DNA from: Acanthaster planci
Lineage: Eukaryota; Echinodermata; Asteroidea; Valvatida; Acanthasteridae
Direction of reading: 5' to 3'
Assembly (NCBI RefSeq): GCF_001949145.1
Contig: NW_019091394.1
Location: forward strand, 658,410-722,409
DNA: 64,000 nucleotides
Below the pieces are notes generated by a model. The model was given only the letters and a program-made list of their open reading frames with translations. It made no database searches and had not been told where the DNA came from. The position numbers were made by a program, and so were the translations under genes. This document shows positions 45,718 through 58,200 of this stretch, piece by piece. How positions within the stretch are numbered: the stretch's first letter is position 1; each line of letters begins with the position of its first letter.

Positions 45718-46280
45718 TTAACCATATGCTGCCGGGGAGCCCAGTTTCGGGCTTTATACATGAAACCGCACAAAAGAGCCAGGCCTTGTGACAAAAGACC
45801 GTACTCAGAACAAAAGACTGAGCTGCTAGGAATCGCCAATATTTTTTTCAGTTGCCAATAGCGGAGAAAATCTGTCCTTAGTTTGAGAGATAATACCACT
45901 GTTTGTGGCATTCAGCATGAGCGGATTACCACTGCGGACAAAAGCGCTCCTGCGATGAGCACTACAATACCGCTGCACACTAATCTGGCCCGTATTGAAA
46001 AGACACCAGCAGCGCACTATGCCAGTTTCGGGAACAAAAGAAAGTTACATAACAGTGCACAATCTGGGCTCTTTTTACAAGGCAGCAGGCCTGGCTGAAA
46101 TACTCGGGCATCAATAGATGTTGTCGGTCAGATTAGAGTAGTCACCAGACAGTTATTCGTGTGGGTGTAAACGTCCAGTAAATGAAGCTATGATTTTTTG
46201 AAGACTTTTGAAAACGGAAAATCTTGAAAATCATCCAGTTTTACGTCATGCAACTTCAAATTCCACCCGGCAGTAAGTGG

Positions 46281-46338
46281 TTAAGGTTCTCTGCACCACC
46301 TTAAGGTTCTCGGCACAACCTTAAGGTTCTCTGCACCA
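46281..46338. repeat. Tandem repeat, 20-bp unit, three copies
   Basis: Units of ttaaggttctctgcaccacc; the second has a substitution. Identical in unit and phase to the sequence at the left edge of the gap. Confidence 0.9.
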
Positions 46339-47142
46339 CACATATCATGACAATCACAGTGACAAAAATGTGACCAACTGTGACAAAGACTGGGACAATG
46401 GGTCAGAGACATTGACAATACCAACAAGCTAGGCAAAACAATAGGAGGATAGCCATATGTACTGATAACCTGCAGTCATAGGCATATGAGTACAATTATC
46501 TCTGTCTCCAAAGGTCAGTTTTTTGGGGTAAACATTTTTTTTAAACTCTGCAGGAGGAACTGTCTTCCACAACTGCAAACGGTTATCAAATGTAGCTTGT
46601 ACGTCCGTCAATTGCCCCTACTCATGGCATACGATAGCCACGTACATGTGCACCACACCCATGACCCTCATTTTATCCCACCAGACACTGCGATAAACAC
46701 TGTGATACATCATCAGTACATGGGGCTTTGGAACAGCGTTTACCAAACAGCCAATACTGAAAATGAAAGCGAGGAATACGAGAGCTATAATCACAGAAAT
46801 AAAAAAGCTATGGAGGGCTGGAGTCCTTTTTGACCTTAACAGAGCATACAGTATGTGTACAGGATTGCACTTGAATTTTTCATCATTTTTCATAAAAACG
46901 AACGGAGAGTTTGTCCACGTTCAAGATATAGAATTTGAGTCTAAACACATTATCTTTCTTAAAACGTACAATGCCCACACATCAGGCAAACAATAAAACA
47001 CAACACAATTTCAGAATAAAACTCTGCACACATGGCTTTGGTTGTTAAAAACACAGATTTGGTTCACAGAAAACAATTTTCACCTTCTTTTGGTAGGATG
47101 TATCACTACTTACGACAATCACGCCGCGGTCATTTCTGCGGT

Positions 47143-50100
47143 CTACATTCCGTCCGTCAGGTGGGACAGGAGCTGTAAGAGTTGCTGCATGGCGTCGTAG
47201 CGGCCGTTCCGTTGGCTGGGCTTCTCACACTCGGCAATCAGCCCAATCAACCGCTCCCGCTCCGGCAGGTTGGCGGGCGGGTCGTGTAGAAGGCCTCCTT
47301 TGGTGCCTGCCCACTCGGAATTTTGGGCTGAAACGATAAATGGCACCAAGAGGAACACTGAATTTATATCAAGGGAGGGAGGGTGCCGAGGAAGTGTCTC
47401 ATAATTTGGAATGTTCTGTAGTAAGATCTTGTTGAAATTGAGCAGAAGGGTGAAGCGTTTCGCCTCTGGGGAACATCTGGAAATATCTAGTGCTTCCATG
47501 AGAACGGACATCGAGGCACGTGCGGTTGTGTACATTCACATGAAAACATAATCAATTCCGGAAGGGAAATTCCTGACGAGCTGGGCAACCCAATCTGTTG
47601 GCAAAGTTCACATAAAATAAGCAACTTGGACAAATAAAACGGGGGGTGGGAGGTCATTTCTCAAAACCTTAACCAAATATGAAATTTATTGCATTTGGCG
47701 GGGATACTTTTCTACAGAGAAGGTCCTACTTGTACTGGATACACCAGTTTAAGTCAGCCAGCTTAAGGTGTTTCTGAATAAACCTGCAGCCCAAAGGAAC
47801 TTCCAGAGTAGGACCCAAGCTCTAGAGACAGGATCCATAATTACTTACACCAGCCATGTTCCAGGTAATGCGCAATCGTACAACCGCGCACGCTCCCCTT
47901 CTCAAACATTAAAAATCGCATGACATTCATCTGGGCAATTGTGGTCCATGTCTGGCCTCCTCGTGCAGATCGTGCCAGAGCTGCAAATCTATTGATCACT
48001 GCACCGTCAACTGTACACCAGGAAATGTTTTGCAACCTGAGAATAGGCATCAGTGACTGTGATGCCCCCCCCCCGAACAGAGATGTCTGTACTCACCAAG
48101 CAGCCCATGGCACATGGCGTAGTAATTGTGGTCACTGCTGTGCCGCTTGCAGAGAAGCTCTGAGGAGAAGGACAGGCAGCCTGGGTGGCTCTTGCATTCA
48201 TCGTGGAAAGACTGGTGCCGTTCATTCCATGAAGGTTTAGCATCTGCAGGAGCAAGGTCACGTCAATCAGCATTTATCAATCTGACCACAACTGCCTTGA
48301 CTCCTCTTTATAAACCAAGACCCTGCTAGAGGCAGCACAGTGCAACGGCTGTAAAGGTCTGGTGCACATTGATGCACTTTGGCAATCGACGGCAGCCAAA
48401 GAAACTGGCCATGTTGCGACAATGGGAGCATTGTCCAATGTCCGATGCCACCGTTGGATCTGGTGGTAACTAGTAACCCAAACTTAGCCAAACGTTGCTC
48501 GATCTAAAATGAGTGAATACCTCCTCTGGTTTGATTCCCAAAAGCTTACCACTTTTATATCACTGCCCAGATAAATACTGTTGCCCCTCAGCAACAAATG
48601 AACCCTGATCCAGAAGGTGTAGCGGAAAATTGTACTGAACTTGGAAGATCATTCGGAACTGTTAGGATCAAACATAAGAACGTGCCTGTCTTTATCTTCC
48701 GCTTGTCGACGACAATAATATTTTCAGCATCAATGATAAGAACTCTTCCGTCCTTGTTGACTGCAAAGTTGTCAAAGGACACGTCTGTTAAGTACAGGGC
48801 GTACTCCAGCTCATTGTTCGTCAGCTGCTCAGCTATTTTCATCACCTGCGAACAAAATTAGTAAAAAATAAAAACCCAGATGTAACAGAGACAGGAAAAA
48901 AATTGGACCCCAAATTTCTAGAATGACCCAGATATTGACCCTCCTCCAATTGTAACAGGCACAGACAGTCCCAAATTCTATTCACTTCCCCCACTACAGG
49001 CTAGTCACCAGCACTTGGATCATATTTCTGGTTGGTACTCTGACTAGTCACCAGCACTTGGATCATATTTCTGGTTGGTACTCTGACTAGTCACCAGCAC
49101 TTGGATCATATTTCTGGTTGGTACTCTGACTAGTCACCAGCACTTGGATCATATTTCTGGTTGGTACTCTGACTAGTCACAAGCACTTGGATCATATTTC
49201 TGGCTGGTACTCTGACCAGTCAAATTAAGACAACAGACAAAAGAAGGCACCTTGTAGACAAAGCTGGTTTATCAATCATCAACAGTCAAGGTACAGCAAT
49301 GTCAAGTTATTGTGGTGGGTTCATCCGTCGGGAGACGGAGGTACAAATTGTAAAACGACGATCACATGGATCTACACAATTGGCGACCGGTTTATTCTGG
49401 ACAGCAGGTCAGAACTACAACCCAAACACAAAAACGAACAAACTATCCGTAATCCAGAGCGACTATTTGTGCCTGTTGGGTTGTTTTAACTAAGAACAAG
49501 GAACAAAACATTTGACCATAACATTTAAAAGGAAAAACATAAGAAAGAACAAATACAGCATGGCGAAAACAACTTTATGCGCTCCACCCCAAGAGGGCGC
49601 TAGCGCGACCAAGCATGTTTGCACTGTTTACATGAGATTCTGGCTCGCGCCTGTATAATGCACTGACCATCGCAGCGCACGCCGCAATCAGGTAATATTA
49701 GAGATTGCCCATAATCATTAACTAATAGTCAATAACCAATACATGTCATGTAATTTCACAACATTATAAAACAGTTCACAGCCATTCAATTCTGCTTCAT
49801 GAAGGTAGGGGACTCTGTTTAAGAAAAGTCACTTGACTCACACGACAAGTTTTTGGCAGAACGCAGAGTAGCATAAATAACACAATTGGATTGATTTACT
49901 CAAGCAACCAACGGAAGCAAATCGGTGTTGATTATGCTCACCTGGTAGGCAAGATCCAGGCGTTTTGACCAGTCGGCATTAAAATAACTCCCCAATGTCT
50001 TTCCGACATACTCCTCCACGATTAGCCGACCGCAGGCTCCATAGTACTGTGGGAATGGCCAGCCCTCTGATTTAGGAAATATCTGTGGAAAAAATAAATA

Positions 50101-51679
50101 AATAAATACAAAGAAACACACTGACGGGTTGGCATCGAAACATGATGACTCCAACTTGTCCAAGCCTCCTTGTTTATTTTTAGATTTTTGCCCAAAAGTA
50201 ATAAAGGCTATCACTAATGCTAAAAACAGTGCTACATCAACAGGACATACTGTAGGATATGTAGAGAAATGAAAACAACATTACAAAAACAATACCGAAA
50301 GGACAAATGAAAGTGATATTTAAACGAGTAAGCAATGATCACTTGATCAACAGTTCATTCAAGCCCGCAGGCAGTTTCTATTTCAATGGGCTTTGAAGTG
50401 AGTTCTGACATATATTATTCAGCAAACTACATGTGCATACATGTTAATGGTAATCCTTTTCATGCGTGCAATCAAGCCCATCCGTCCTTGACCCAACATT
50501 CTACGGCACTACAAAATCCTCCAGGAGGTTTTGATGCATTTCGCAGTCCCTTTTGGAATCCTCCGAAATCTACTTCCCTTCACAAATCCAGAGGGCACTT
50601 GCTGTGACATTACTTGAACCCTCTAACACAGGGCATCAAGCCTCGTTAAGCGTGTGACAAGCTATGTTTTTTTCCCTGCCTGACTCCAGAATCTTCCCAA
50701 ACTACAGGGGCTGATTTTGTATCACCTGGGAAGAATAGGGTTAATGTAGGGAACTTGGAGGAAAGTCACGACGGTTGAACTGTGGTTCCTCCCTTCTGTA
50801 ATCTCTCAAAATCTGACCATGCAGTTTATTTTGACAGCTTTAAAGAGCTACAACATTACTTTAAATGGTGTTTGGTGCTCCAATATTTGTCAAAGGCATA
50901 GAATGTAGCCCCTAGATCAAAGTTTGACTTTGGAGATTCAGGAATGTTCCCACAACGTGGCTCAAGACGTTGGGACAGATTTTGGAGAAGCCAGGCAAAA
51001 ACATCAAGTCACGCAATCTGAACAGGTAAAAGTATCTCACCATGTAGATAATGGGTTCTGGGTTGACAGCCAGCATAGTCATCAGCATCATCTTCTGGTC
51101 GTTGGATAAACTGTTCCCAGGAACATGATCTTTATACATCATCCAAATCCTCTCTAAGAGGCGTTGTGAGGGGCAGCGGACGACATCCGACAGGTCCTCG
51201 ACATGTGCCACCTCTAACGACCTCGTCTCCAAAACCCGAGAGAATTTGGTCTGGGAAATGCTCCTGGCCACATCGCAGTCTCTTCTGGCACCTGCATTCT
51301 TGCACACACTGGCATCAAAGCTGGCGAGCTCCTGGTCATGCGCGAGCCGCTTCAAAATGATGTCAACGTTCTTCTCGTTGTGCCAGCCAAAGAAGACGTT
51401 TTTGACATTGACAATGTCCAAAAAGCGCATGCGGGAGTACGAGGACAGGCTGAGGTGACCATGGCTAAACTCGTGGCACATGACGGTGCCGTAGCAGGCC
51501 GGGCACTTGTCCACGCCTACAAAATCTCGGTTCTCCAGATAGTTAGTGGTGAAGAAGAAGAAGAGGTTATAGTAGACTGAGGCTGCAGTGACCAAGACCA
51601 GGACAATGAAGACCCTGAGGCAGTTTTTGGTAGAGAACGCCATGCACAGACGAGCACAGATCCGCCTCCAATATGCCAT
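47143..51679 (-). CDS. DIPK2A: DIPK2-family divergent protein kinase (C3orf58/DIA1-type), complete coding sequence
   Basis: Exons (minus order): 51679-51041, 50082-49942, 48845-48686, 48243-48097, 47327-47143. They sum to 1272 nt, 423 aa plus stop, close to the 430 aa of human DIPK2A. Residues 20-44 form a hydrophobic signal-anchor (VFIVLVLVTAASVYYNLFFF), as expected for a secretory-pathway protein. Family motifs: KCPACYGT (58-65), FLDIVNVKNVFF (86-97), candidate ATP-lysine K110 in ILKRL, CPSQRLLER, EGWPFPQYYGACGR, IAEQLTNN, catalytic-loop-like DVSFDNFAV (281-289), metal-site-like IIDAEN (297-302), CLSFS, DHNYYA, GGLLHDPP. Many paired Cys suggest a luminal fold. DIPK2A and DIPK2B are vertebrate paralogues; this is probably their invertebrate pro-orthologue. 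The third exon ends in a GC donor (ACAG|GCACGT). Confidence 0.93.
48686..48845 (-). CDS. DIPK2A: DIPK2 exon with catalytic-loop and metal-site motifs, GC donor
   Basis: Reads VMKIAEQLTNNELEYALYLT, DVSFDNFAVNKDGR and VLIIDAENIIVVDKRKIKT. Only a split after ACAG keeps frame with the next exon (D-AKPSWNERHQSF), and it is followed by GCACGT. The intron is therefore GC-AG. Confidence 0.9.
49002..49219. repeat. Minisatellite, 43-bp unit, five copies, in DIPK2 intron
   Basis: The unit starts ctagtcaccagcacttggat and ends gttggtactctga. Five near-identical copies head to tail between exons at 48845 and 49942. Confidence 0.95.
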
Positions 51680-51697
51680 TGTTTAGGCCAGCCAGAC
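51041..51697 (-). CDS. DIPK2A: DIPK2 first coding exon with short 5' UTR
   Basis: ATG at 51679 begins MAYWRRICARLCM, 213 codons, phase 0, donor ATG|GTGAGA. The exon starts at 51697 after a good acceptor (attttcctttcag), so 18 nt of 5' UTR sit in this exon and an upstream non-coding exon is required. Confidence 0.9.
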
Positions 51698-52532
51698 CTG
51701 AAAGGAAAATGTGAATGTATCATGTACACATACATGACCGGGAATAGTTCAGGATAACTTGGTATCTTTCTGCAAGTTTTAATCAACGACGCCACATCAC
51801 TGCATTGTATTGGTGTCTCATTTGATTGAGAAGACTGTTGTACATCCCTTTTCAGAACACTTTGCCATAATCGTGAATTAGCGACAAAAAGTGATTGGCT
51901 GAGGGTGGACAGGATTGACCAATACAGTTGAGCCTGATACACTGGTATGCAGTGATATTTGACTGAAAACTGGTTCCCGTTCTTTTTGTTGTTTAGCCAT
52001 CTTGGCGCACAACATCTGCAGTGTGTGTGAGTTTGTTTCTGCATTCAATTGGGGACCCTGAACAATAGAGGACAGTAACGTCCCCGATTGACAGAGGGTG
52101 CCCGATTGACAACTGTGTACAAAACATATGGGTGGTCTTCTGAAAAAGTTAAAGTACAAACAAAAGAGGAACAATAGGGGGTCCCCAGTTGCCGGGAAAT
52201 ACACACTTGTGTGTGAGGTTCAGACATTTTTACCATGACAAAGCTTTGTCTGATTCTATGCTTGCATTATCTTTTTGACAATGTTTATCTTAGTATTCAC
52301 CAGGATTTCAACCTTTTCAGAATCTATTTTCAATGTGTCAAATCAAACACAGTGCAGGGATACATGTTCTCTTGTAGTCTTGAGCACGTTGAGGGCGCTG
52401 TCACAGTTCACAGCAAAATACTCTTCACCAGTCTGGACATTTGACCTGTTTACATGCAGTGACTTCACCACGTTCACTAGTATAACTTGATTTTGCTCCA
52501 GACTAGGGCCTGGACTCCCATATATCCCTGGG

Positions 52533-52992
52533 GGAAAGAGTTTCATATAGGAACAACACTAATTTTCCCTTAAAAAATGTTTCAACAGCCACCAGAAAGT
52601 GACAAGGGGGACCACCACATCCTACAAGTGAAATTTAGGTAAGATATTCCAAAATATTTACTTCGAGAACACTTTGACGACTTGGGTTTTTTTCAGACAA
52701 GTCTCATTGGTTTGTGCACAGGGCCATCAAGTGCTGTGGAACTCTTTCTTCCTTGGGCCTTGGGCTACACCCAAAAGAGAAAAAAGTGGGAAAGAGTTCT
52801 GTACATGGACAACACTTGATGCCCCTATGCACAAAGCTATAAGACTTGTCTGAAACAGTGCTTTCTAAGGGAATGCTTTGGAATTTTCGTAGCTAAATTT
52901 CACTTTTTAGGACATCTTATCACTTTCTGACTGCTGTTATAACATTTTAAGGGTAAATAAGTGTTGGCCATATAGCTAATGGAACTCTTTCC
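52533..52992. mobile_element. 460-bp long hairpin (foldback) element
   Basis: The left arm runs from ggggaaagagtttcatat through cagaaagtgacaag and tttcagacaagtctcattgg to catcaagtgctgtggaactc. The right arm carries the reverse complement with about 15-20% divergence, ending ggaactctttcc. Arms are about 210 nt with a loop of about 40 nt. No open frame. In the 5' intron of DIPK2. Confidence 0.85.
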
Positions 52993-53828
52993 AAAAGTGG
53001 GACTTTGTGAAAAAAAATTTCTATGAAGTATGAAACGGTTACATTGTATTTCTCACTTTGCTTTACTCATGTCGATCCCACAAGCTGGTCACTACATGTA
53101 ATCACAACAAATGCCAGCGCAGGAGCAGTTTGAAATTCACCCTCAAATCCAAGAAGTAATGCGTGCACCATTCACGAATGCTCTCCAAGATCATCAACCA
53201 CTGGAAATGTGCAACTTTCTAGGCTACTCATGGGACCTATTCGCTCTTTGCAGAGCCTTGATCTGGCAGCTTTACACAATCAATATAGCCGGTTCAGTGA
53301 TTCCTAGCAGGTGCATGTTGCTTATGTAATTGTGCACATGCTGCATCAGTTTTTATACCATGTGATTGAACAAAGTGATTCTGATGCTACCAGTTTGAGG
53401 CTCTGCACGCCTATGATAGAAGCGTGCAACGAGCGAATAACGTTACAGTTCTGCATGACTGATCATGATGCATTCATGATTCACCTTTCAAGTTTCAACC
53501 TTACAGACTTTTTTCACCCACATGACTAGATTGTGCTAAATGTAAACAATACCAGTTACCACCATGTGTGGACAGTCCGCTTTGGCTACGGTGATCCCAT
53601 TATATTCCTACGGGCAGCTTCAACCACGTGCAATTGCACGTACGACTGCTGCATGCTTGAGTAGTTTATCTTGAACAACACTATGCACTCATTACCACTG
53701 TTACATCCCAACTACAGCATCAGTTCCAGCCGTTTACGTGGAACCAGAAGTTAACTCGCAACTTCAGCGATTGTCCAATGAGAGCCTGCAAATCGTGGCG
53801 TGTCCACCTTTGCGACGAAGTCACTTAC

Positions 53829-53930
53829 CAACCGGATAGTAGGGAGAGACGTTATAGTTGGAGCGTAACACCATCACAACACATCCAGCACAATCGTGAC
53901 ATCACATGCACAGGGAAAAGTACAAGGCCC
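53829..53930 (-). other. Candidate 5' UTR exon of DIPK2
   Basis: The minus strand has a strong donor CCGGTTG|GTAAGTGA at 53829/53828. Spliced to the acceptor at 51697 it would supply the leader. The upstream end is unknown, so the upper coordinate is nominal. A second possible donor (GCGCAG|GTAAAAA) lies near 54210. Confidence 0.4.
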
Positions 53931-55130
53931 TAGACTACTTAGGCCTATATTATAGCCTAGTCTATGTGAAAACAGTGAGAAAAAAACAGAAATGCTGAAA
54001 TTTTCGAAAATGTCGAAAATGTGTCAAAGGCATCATGACCATTATTAGTTTACCATGGGCTCGCTTGTAGTTTGTTACCTCATCAAAATCATCCTCCTTT
54101 CTTTCTCATACTTTTCTCAACTAGCCAGCATACTGTATCGCACCAATGAGCAATTTGGTGATACTGTCGGCCTAAGCCGTGAGACGTGTGCAGCGAGTTA
54201 TTTTTACCTGCGCTAGCAAAGTAGCGCTCGCATGCAACAGATTCATTAAAATAACGTCTATCCAAAACGAATGAAGGTGGTTCCGAGTTTATGTTACAGC
54301 GTAATGGGTCAAATGAATGGGTTACTAGATTCTTGACTGGTAACCACATACCAACCACTACTTAATCACTGGCATTGTAGGAAGCAAGTACCAGCGAAGG
54401 AAACAACACGATTTTCTGCTTGACTGACCAGTTATGCGGAAGTGACTTTGTGATCGTGCCAACCAACCAGCAATCAATGACCATTAAAGTTACTTCAGGA
54501 AGAGCGATCGATTTGAGGGGGATAGCTTGCTCCTAACATTGGGTGAGCGTTTTCAGCAACAACACCGTACAAGTGCTGTGGAACCACTGAGGTGATTCGC
54601 CGACTTGTCATCAAACATGCTGTCGTGGTTTTTGCACGACCCCAACAACAGCTGAACAGGCGTGCTTTTTGAAAATTCGGGCGAGACCACGTAACTTTGA
54701 AAGTTCGACATTTTGACTTCCCCTCAACAATGCGGGTTTCAAAACCTGGAGTTCACAGTTGTGAATGTGAGAGACGGAGTTGACTTGTGCAGACATAGTT
54801 CTGACCAAGTTTCAGGACCATTGTTGTGTGGCTTGTTTGTATTTTTTCACGCATGTTGTAATGTTGGCTGACCGTTGACAGTCGGTTGAGGATTTAATCA
54901 TTGCTGCTCATATCACTAAACCTTAATGTGGTTGCATGCATTTGTTATAATTGACGCTTTAGAAGTTTAAACTGGTTTATGTGCTGAACATGTAGAACTG
55001 GCCTCTTTCTGTCTGTCCATTTTCTGACAGAACTTCACAGTATCACCATGACATCACCAGTACATAGATAGAAGAGTTATGAAGTAAACAGGTTCAGATT
55101 GAGTAAGCGACAAGACCGTTGAGTTTCAGG

Positions 55131-55140
55131 TATTTAAATG
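55131..55140 (+). promoter_or_regulatory. TATA-like box upstream of BAR-like gene
   Basis: tatttaaatg, about 100 nt before the ATG, allows a 5' UTR of about 80 nt without an intron. Short motif only. Confidence 0.3.
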
Positions 55141-55241
55141 CTGACTTGGTTAAGCAAGGCTTCAACGGATCCAGCCTCGACACACAAGGAAAGTGAATTC
55201 TACCAGTTGGCAATTTGGAAAGGAGAAATCAAATCAATATA

Positions 55242-58200
55242 ATGAACATGGATGGAATGAAGAGAGCGGCCAAGATGCTGATGAGAGGAGGCGGTGACCT
55301 AGGGTCAGTTGTTGTGGATGCAAAGAGTCTTCAAGGAGTCATCGGTGGGAAGTTGATACCATCTATTAACAATGGTAAGTTGTCTAATCAAAATTGTCAT
55401 CCCCAACTAAAGTGTTGGTCCCAACTGCAGCACGATAGTTAGAAATGTCCTTTCTGTATGCTGGGTACAGAGAGGTTTGGGAATTTTAACAAATTCTTGG
55501 TGGGATAAAGCACTGGACCCAAGTTGGAACTGTCCCAACTATAGTTGGGACCAGTGTCGTAGTTGGGAATAAAAAAAAAATCACCGATGTGCTGTGATAT
55601 TGACTACTAATTTCATTTGTCATAAACCAGTCTAATGTCTAATACCTGTATAGCTGTCAGATCCCAATTTTTGCCACCTGTTGTGAATTCTGATTGGTTT
55701 CCACCGTAAGTGGCAGAGTCTGGGACATCTTGAAGTCAAGACCCTGGTGACTATACAGTGGTGGACCTTAGGTACATGTACAATATAAACATAGGTATTC
55801 AAAATGTGTGTTTATAACAACGATCACGTTTGGTGTGCATGCATGGGGGCAAGAGGGTGGCTTGCCCTTCCCCCCCTCCTCCCTCCCCCCCCCAAAAAAA
55901 TATAAATGAAAGTGAAAAAAAAGTGAAGATCACTTTTTTTTCAAGATATCTAAGAAAGTCACACATTCACTACAAAAAAAAAACCCTCGAAAATGACTTC
56001 GACCGTTCATGGTTTGTCAGTTTGTTGTGATGAGTTTTTTGCTCACCAACCCATGGAAATTTTCTCTCTCCCCTGCCCCCCCCCCAAAAAAAGTGCTTTG
56101 TCCCCCTCCCCCACCCCGGGAAAATCTAGCAATGCCCATTTTTGCATGTTACGCGGTGATTGGAGCAGAGACAATTTGATGTTGTTTATCCAGTTTAGAC
56201 ATCACGGGGGAAACCCTTTTTTTAAAAAAAAAATTGCTAGTTCACGATCTATTTTTTCCGTTTGTATGACCACATTTGAACAAACAAATGTGTTTCCTGC
56301 CATGTGACTTGAAGGGATCAATATTTCAGGAATTGAAGCAACGCTCCAGGAAACCAAAATGCAGGATACTATTTTTGATATACACTCTATGTGGCTGGTA
56401 CCACAAAGTATTTTTCAGTATCCGAATTTTTCCCGCTGGAACCGATCGAACAAAGGGATTAAAAAAAAAGGTTAGGAATAATGCAAATCCTTGGCATGTC
56501 TGTACAAAACTCCAAGCATAGTGTTGACAGTTTTTTGGGACGTGGCACAGTTGTTTGGATGATTAGCTGTCCATTTGATCACTCTGTTCAGTTGTCCATA
56601 GTTGATTGCCTGCATGCCTACTATACTTTTCTCTACCTAAACCTTGTAGGCGGTACACACTTAGGTAAAGTGGCACTCAATGGTCCTCCCACCTACATAT
56701 ATATACGGTAAAATTCTTTAAAACGGAAATGAGCGTGCATTCATTCCAGTGACAAAAAGGATGCCTGGTTGCTATGGCAGCCTGGTTGCTGTGGCAACCA
56801 ATGTTGTGAACCCTGCAGTTGATACTCTTTGTGCTCATAGCATCTTGATCCGGATATATCACAGCGTGAAAGGATGGCACCTAAAAATGGCAAAGAGGGA
56901 AGTAGACATTGTATAAACATGCTACTGGAGTTGGGCTCACAAACCATAAGGGCAGGTGTACGTGCACACACAGGTTTGAAGGTTTACGGAAAGAGAGAGT
57001 TGCGTTACAATCACAGTCACAAAACTAGAGCACTAGCTCCTGTACCAGGTGATGCCTGCTCCAGTCACAAGGAAAACTTGAAATTTCGTATGGCTTTTGC
57101 GTGACTCTACTTGCCTACAGCCATCTGTATTCTAAAACAATACATCAACAAAGCCGATACGCAAAAAAACCTGATGCGCAATCAGTAAACGAGCATGTCA
57201 TTTTACAATGCCTAAACAAAGCAAAGGCGTGCGCGTACGCACTGCAGATAATTTTGCCGTGATGTTTTAAATCGGACTTAAGCGGTACTCGATGCGCGTT
57301 ACACTTAAGAGTGCATAATTTGATATTCATTCTATCTGATTTCAAGTGTTCTACAAGCACGCACATGGATTCAAAATGTCTGCGCCCAGGACGGTGTCAA
57401 ATTTTCTCCGTGCGGAGAATGAGAAGTTACTGCTGTAGTAATTAAATATAGCTCTATGGTTACAATACATCTATTTGCTTCAAGCATGTTGAAGCCACAC
57501 CTGGTACTTGGGCAAATGTCTAGGGTGAAACCATCTGCCTTGCTTGTTTTAGTCGGTTCCAATAAAATGCTGAGATCACCATACTTAAGCCTAGATGCAA
57601 CTTACAAGTGGACTTGTTCAGTCTCATGCAATTTTTGCACCTTGATGTTAGGGCCAGAAACAAGAATAAAACATCACTTGCTGAAGAAAATCCATTTCTG
57701 ACTCATAAAATAAACCAAAAGCACAGGAGACACATTCCAGCCTTTGGTAACCATTGTATTTAAGGTTTCCATTTCTACAGTCCTATGATACATGTGCATA
57801 CCAGTACATGTACTAATACATGCACATATGTATACTACATGTGTAATGAAGCAGACAAGCTTTCACAATGTCATGAATGGTGGCTTTGTTCTCCACTATC
57901 CGGGTGAAACTGTAGTCACAGGGTAGAATTTAGAAATTGGTCCTGTCCCCTGTACATTTGACCTACAAGTACATTCATTTCATGTGACAGGAGACTTTAT
58001 TTTTGTAAAGATGAAAACATCTGTGTTTCCTGTAAATAATTTCCACTGTTTTCATGTAATAAGCCACAAGGAAACACTGTGTGGCCAAAGGGCAGTTGTA
58101 CATTCCAGGAAATGAGTTCACTCGTGGAGTTCTACGCTTTGACTGCCCAGCCGTATTTTGGAATGCTTTGTGCTGGTAACAATGCAACGATGAGCCCCGC

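Larger units (their letters stand above)
36865..47142. other. Intergenic region between convergent genes, including both 3' UTRs
   Basis: No exon supported on either strand in about 10 kb. It holds the tRNA-like foldback element (39893-40180), a short perfect hairpin (41988-42015), the gap (45159-45717) and a 20-bp tandem repeat. Minus-strand poly(A) signals for the DIPK2 gene (TTTATT on +) occur near 43793 and 44545, but its 3' end cannot be fixed. Confidence 0.6.
53550..55240. promoter_or_regulatory. Divergent promoter region between DIPK2 (-) and BAR-like gene (+)
   Basis: The two genes are head-to-head, with the DIPK2 leader exon near 53829 and the adaptor ATG at 55242. The stretch is somewhat CpG-richer than the neighbouring introns. 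A TATA-like tatttaaatg at 55131-55140 lies about 100 nt before the + start codon. Sequence evidence for promoter function is indirect. Confidence 0.35.

Noticed and set aside
44952..45911. Long open frames across the N block
   Set aside because: They exist only because Ns translate as X; no coding content at either side.
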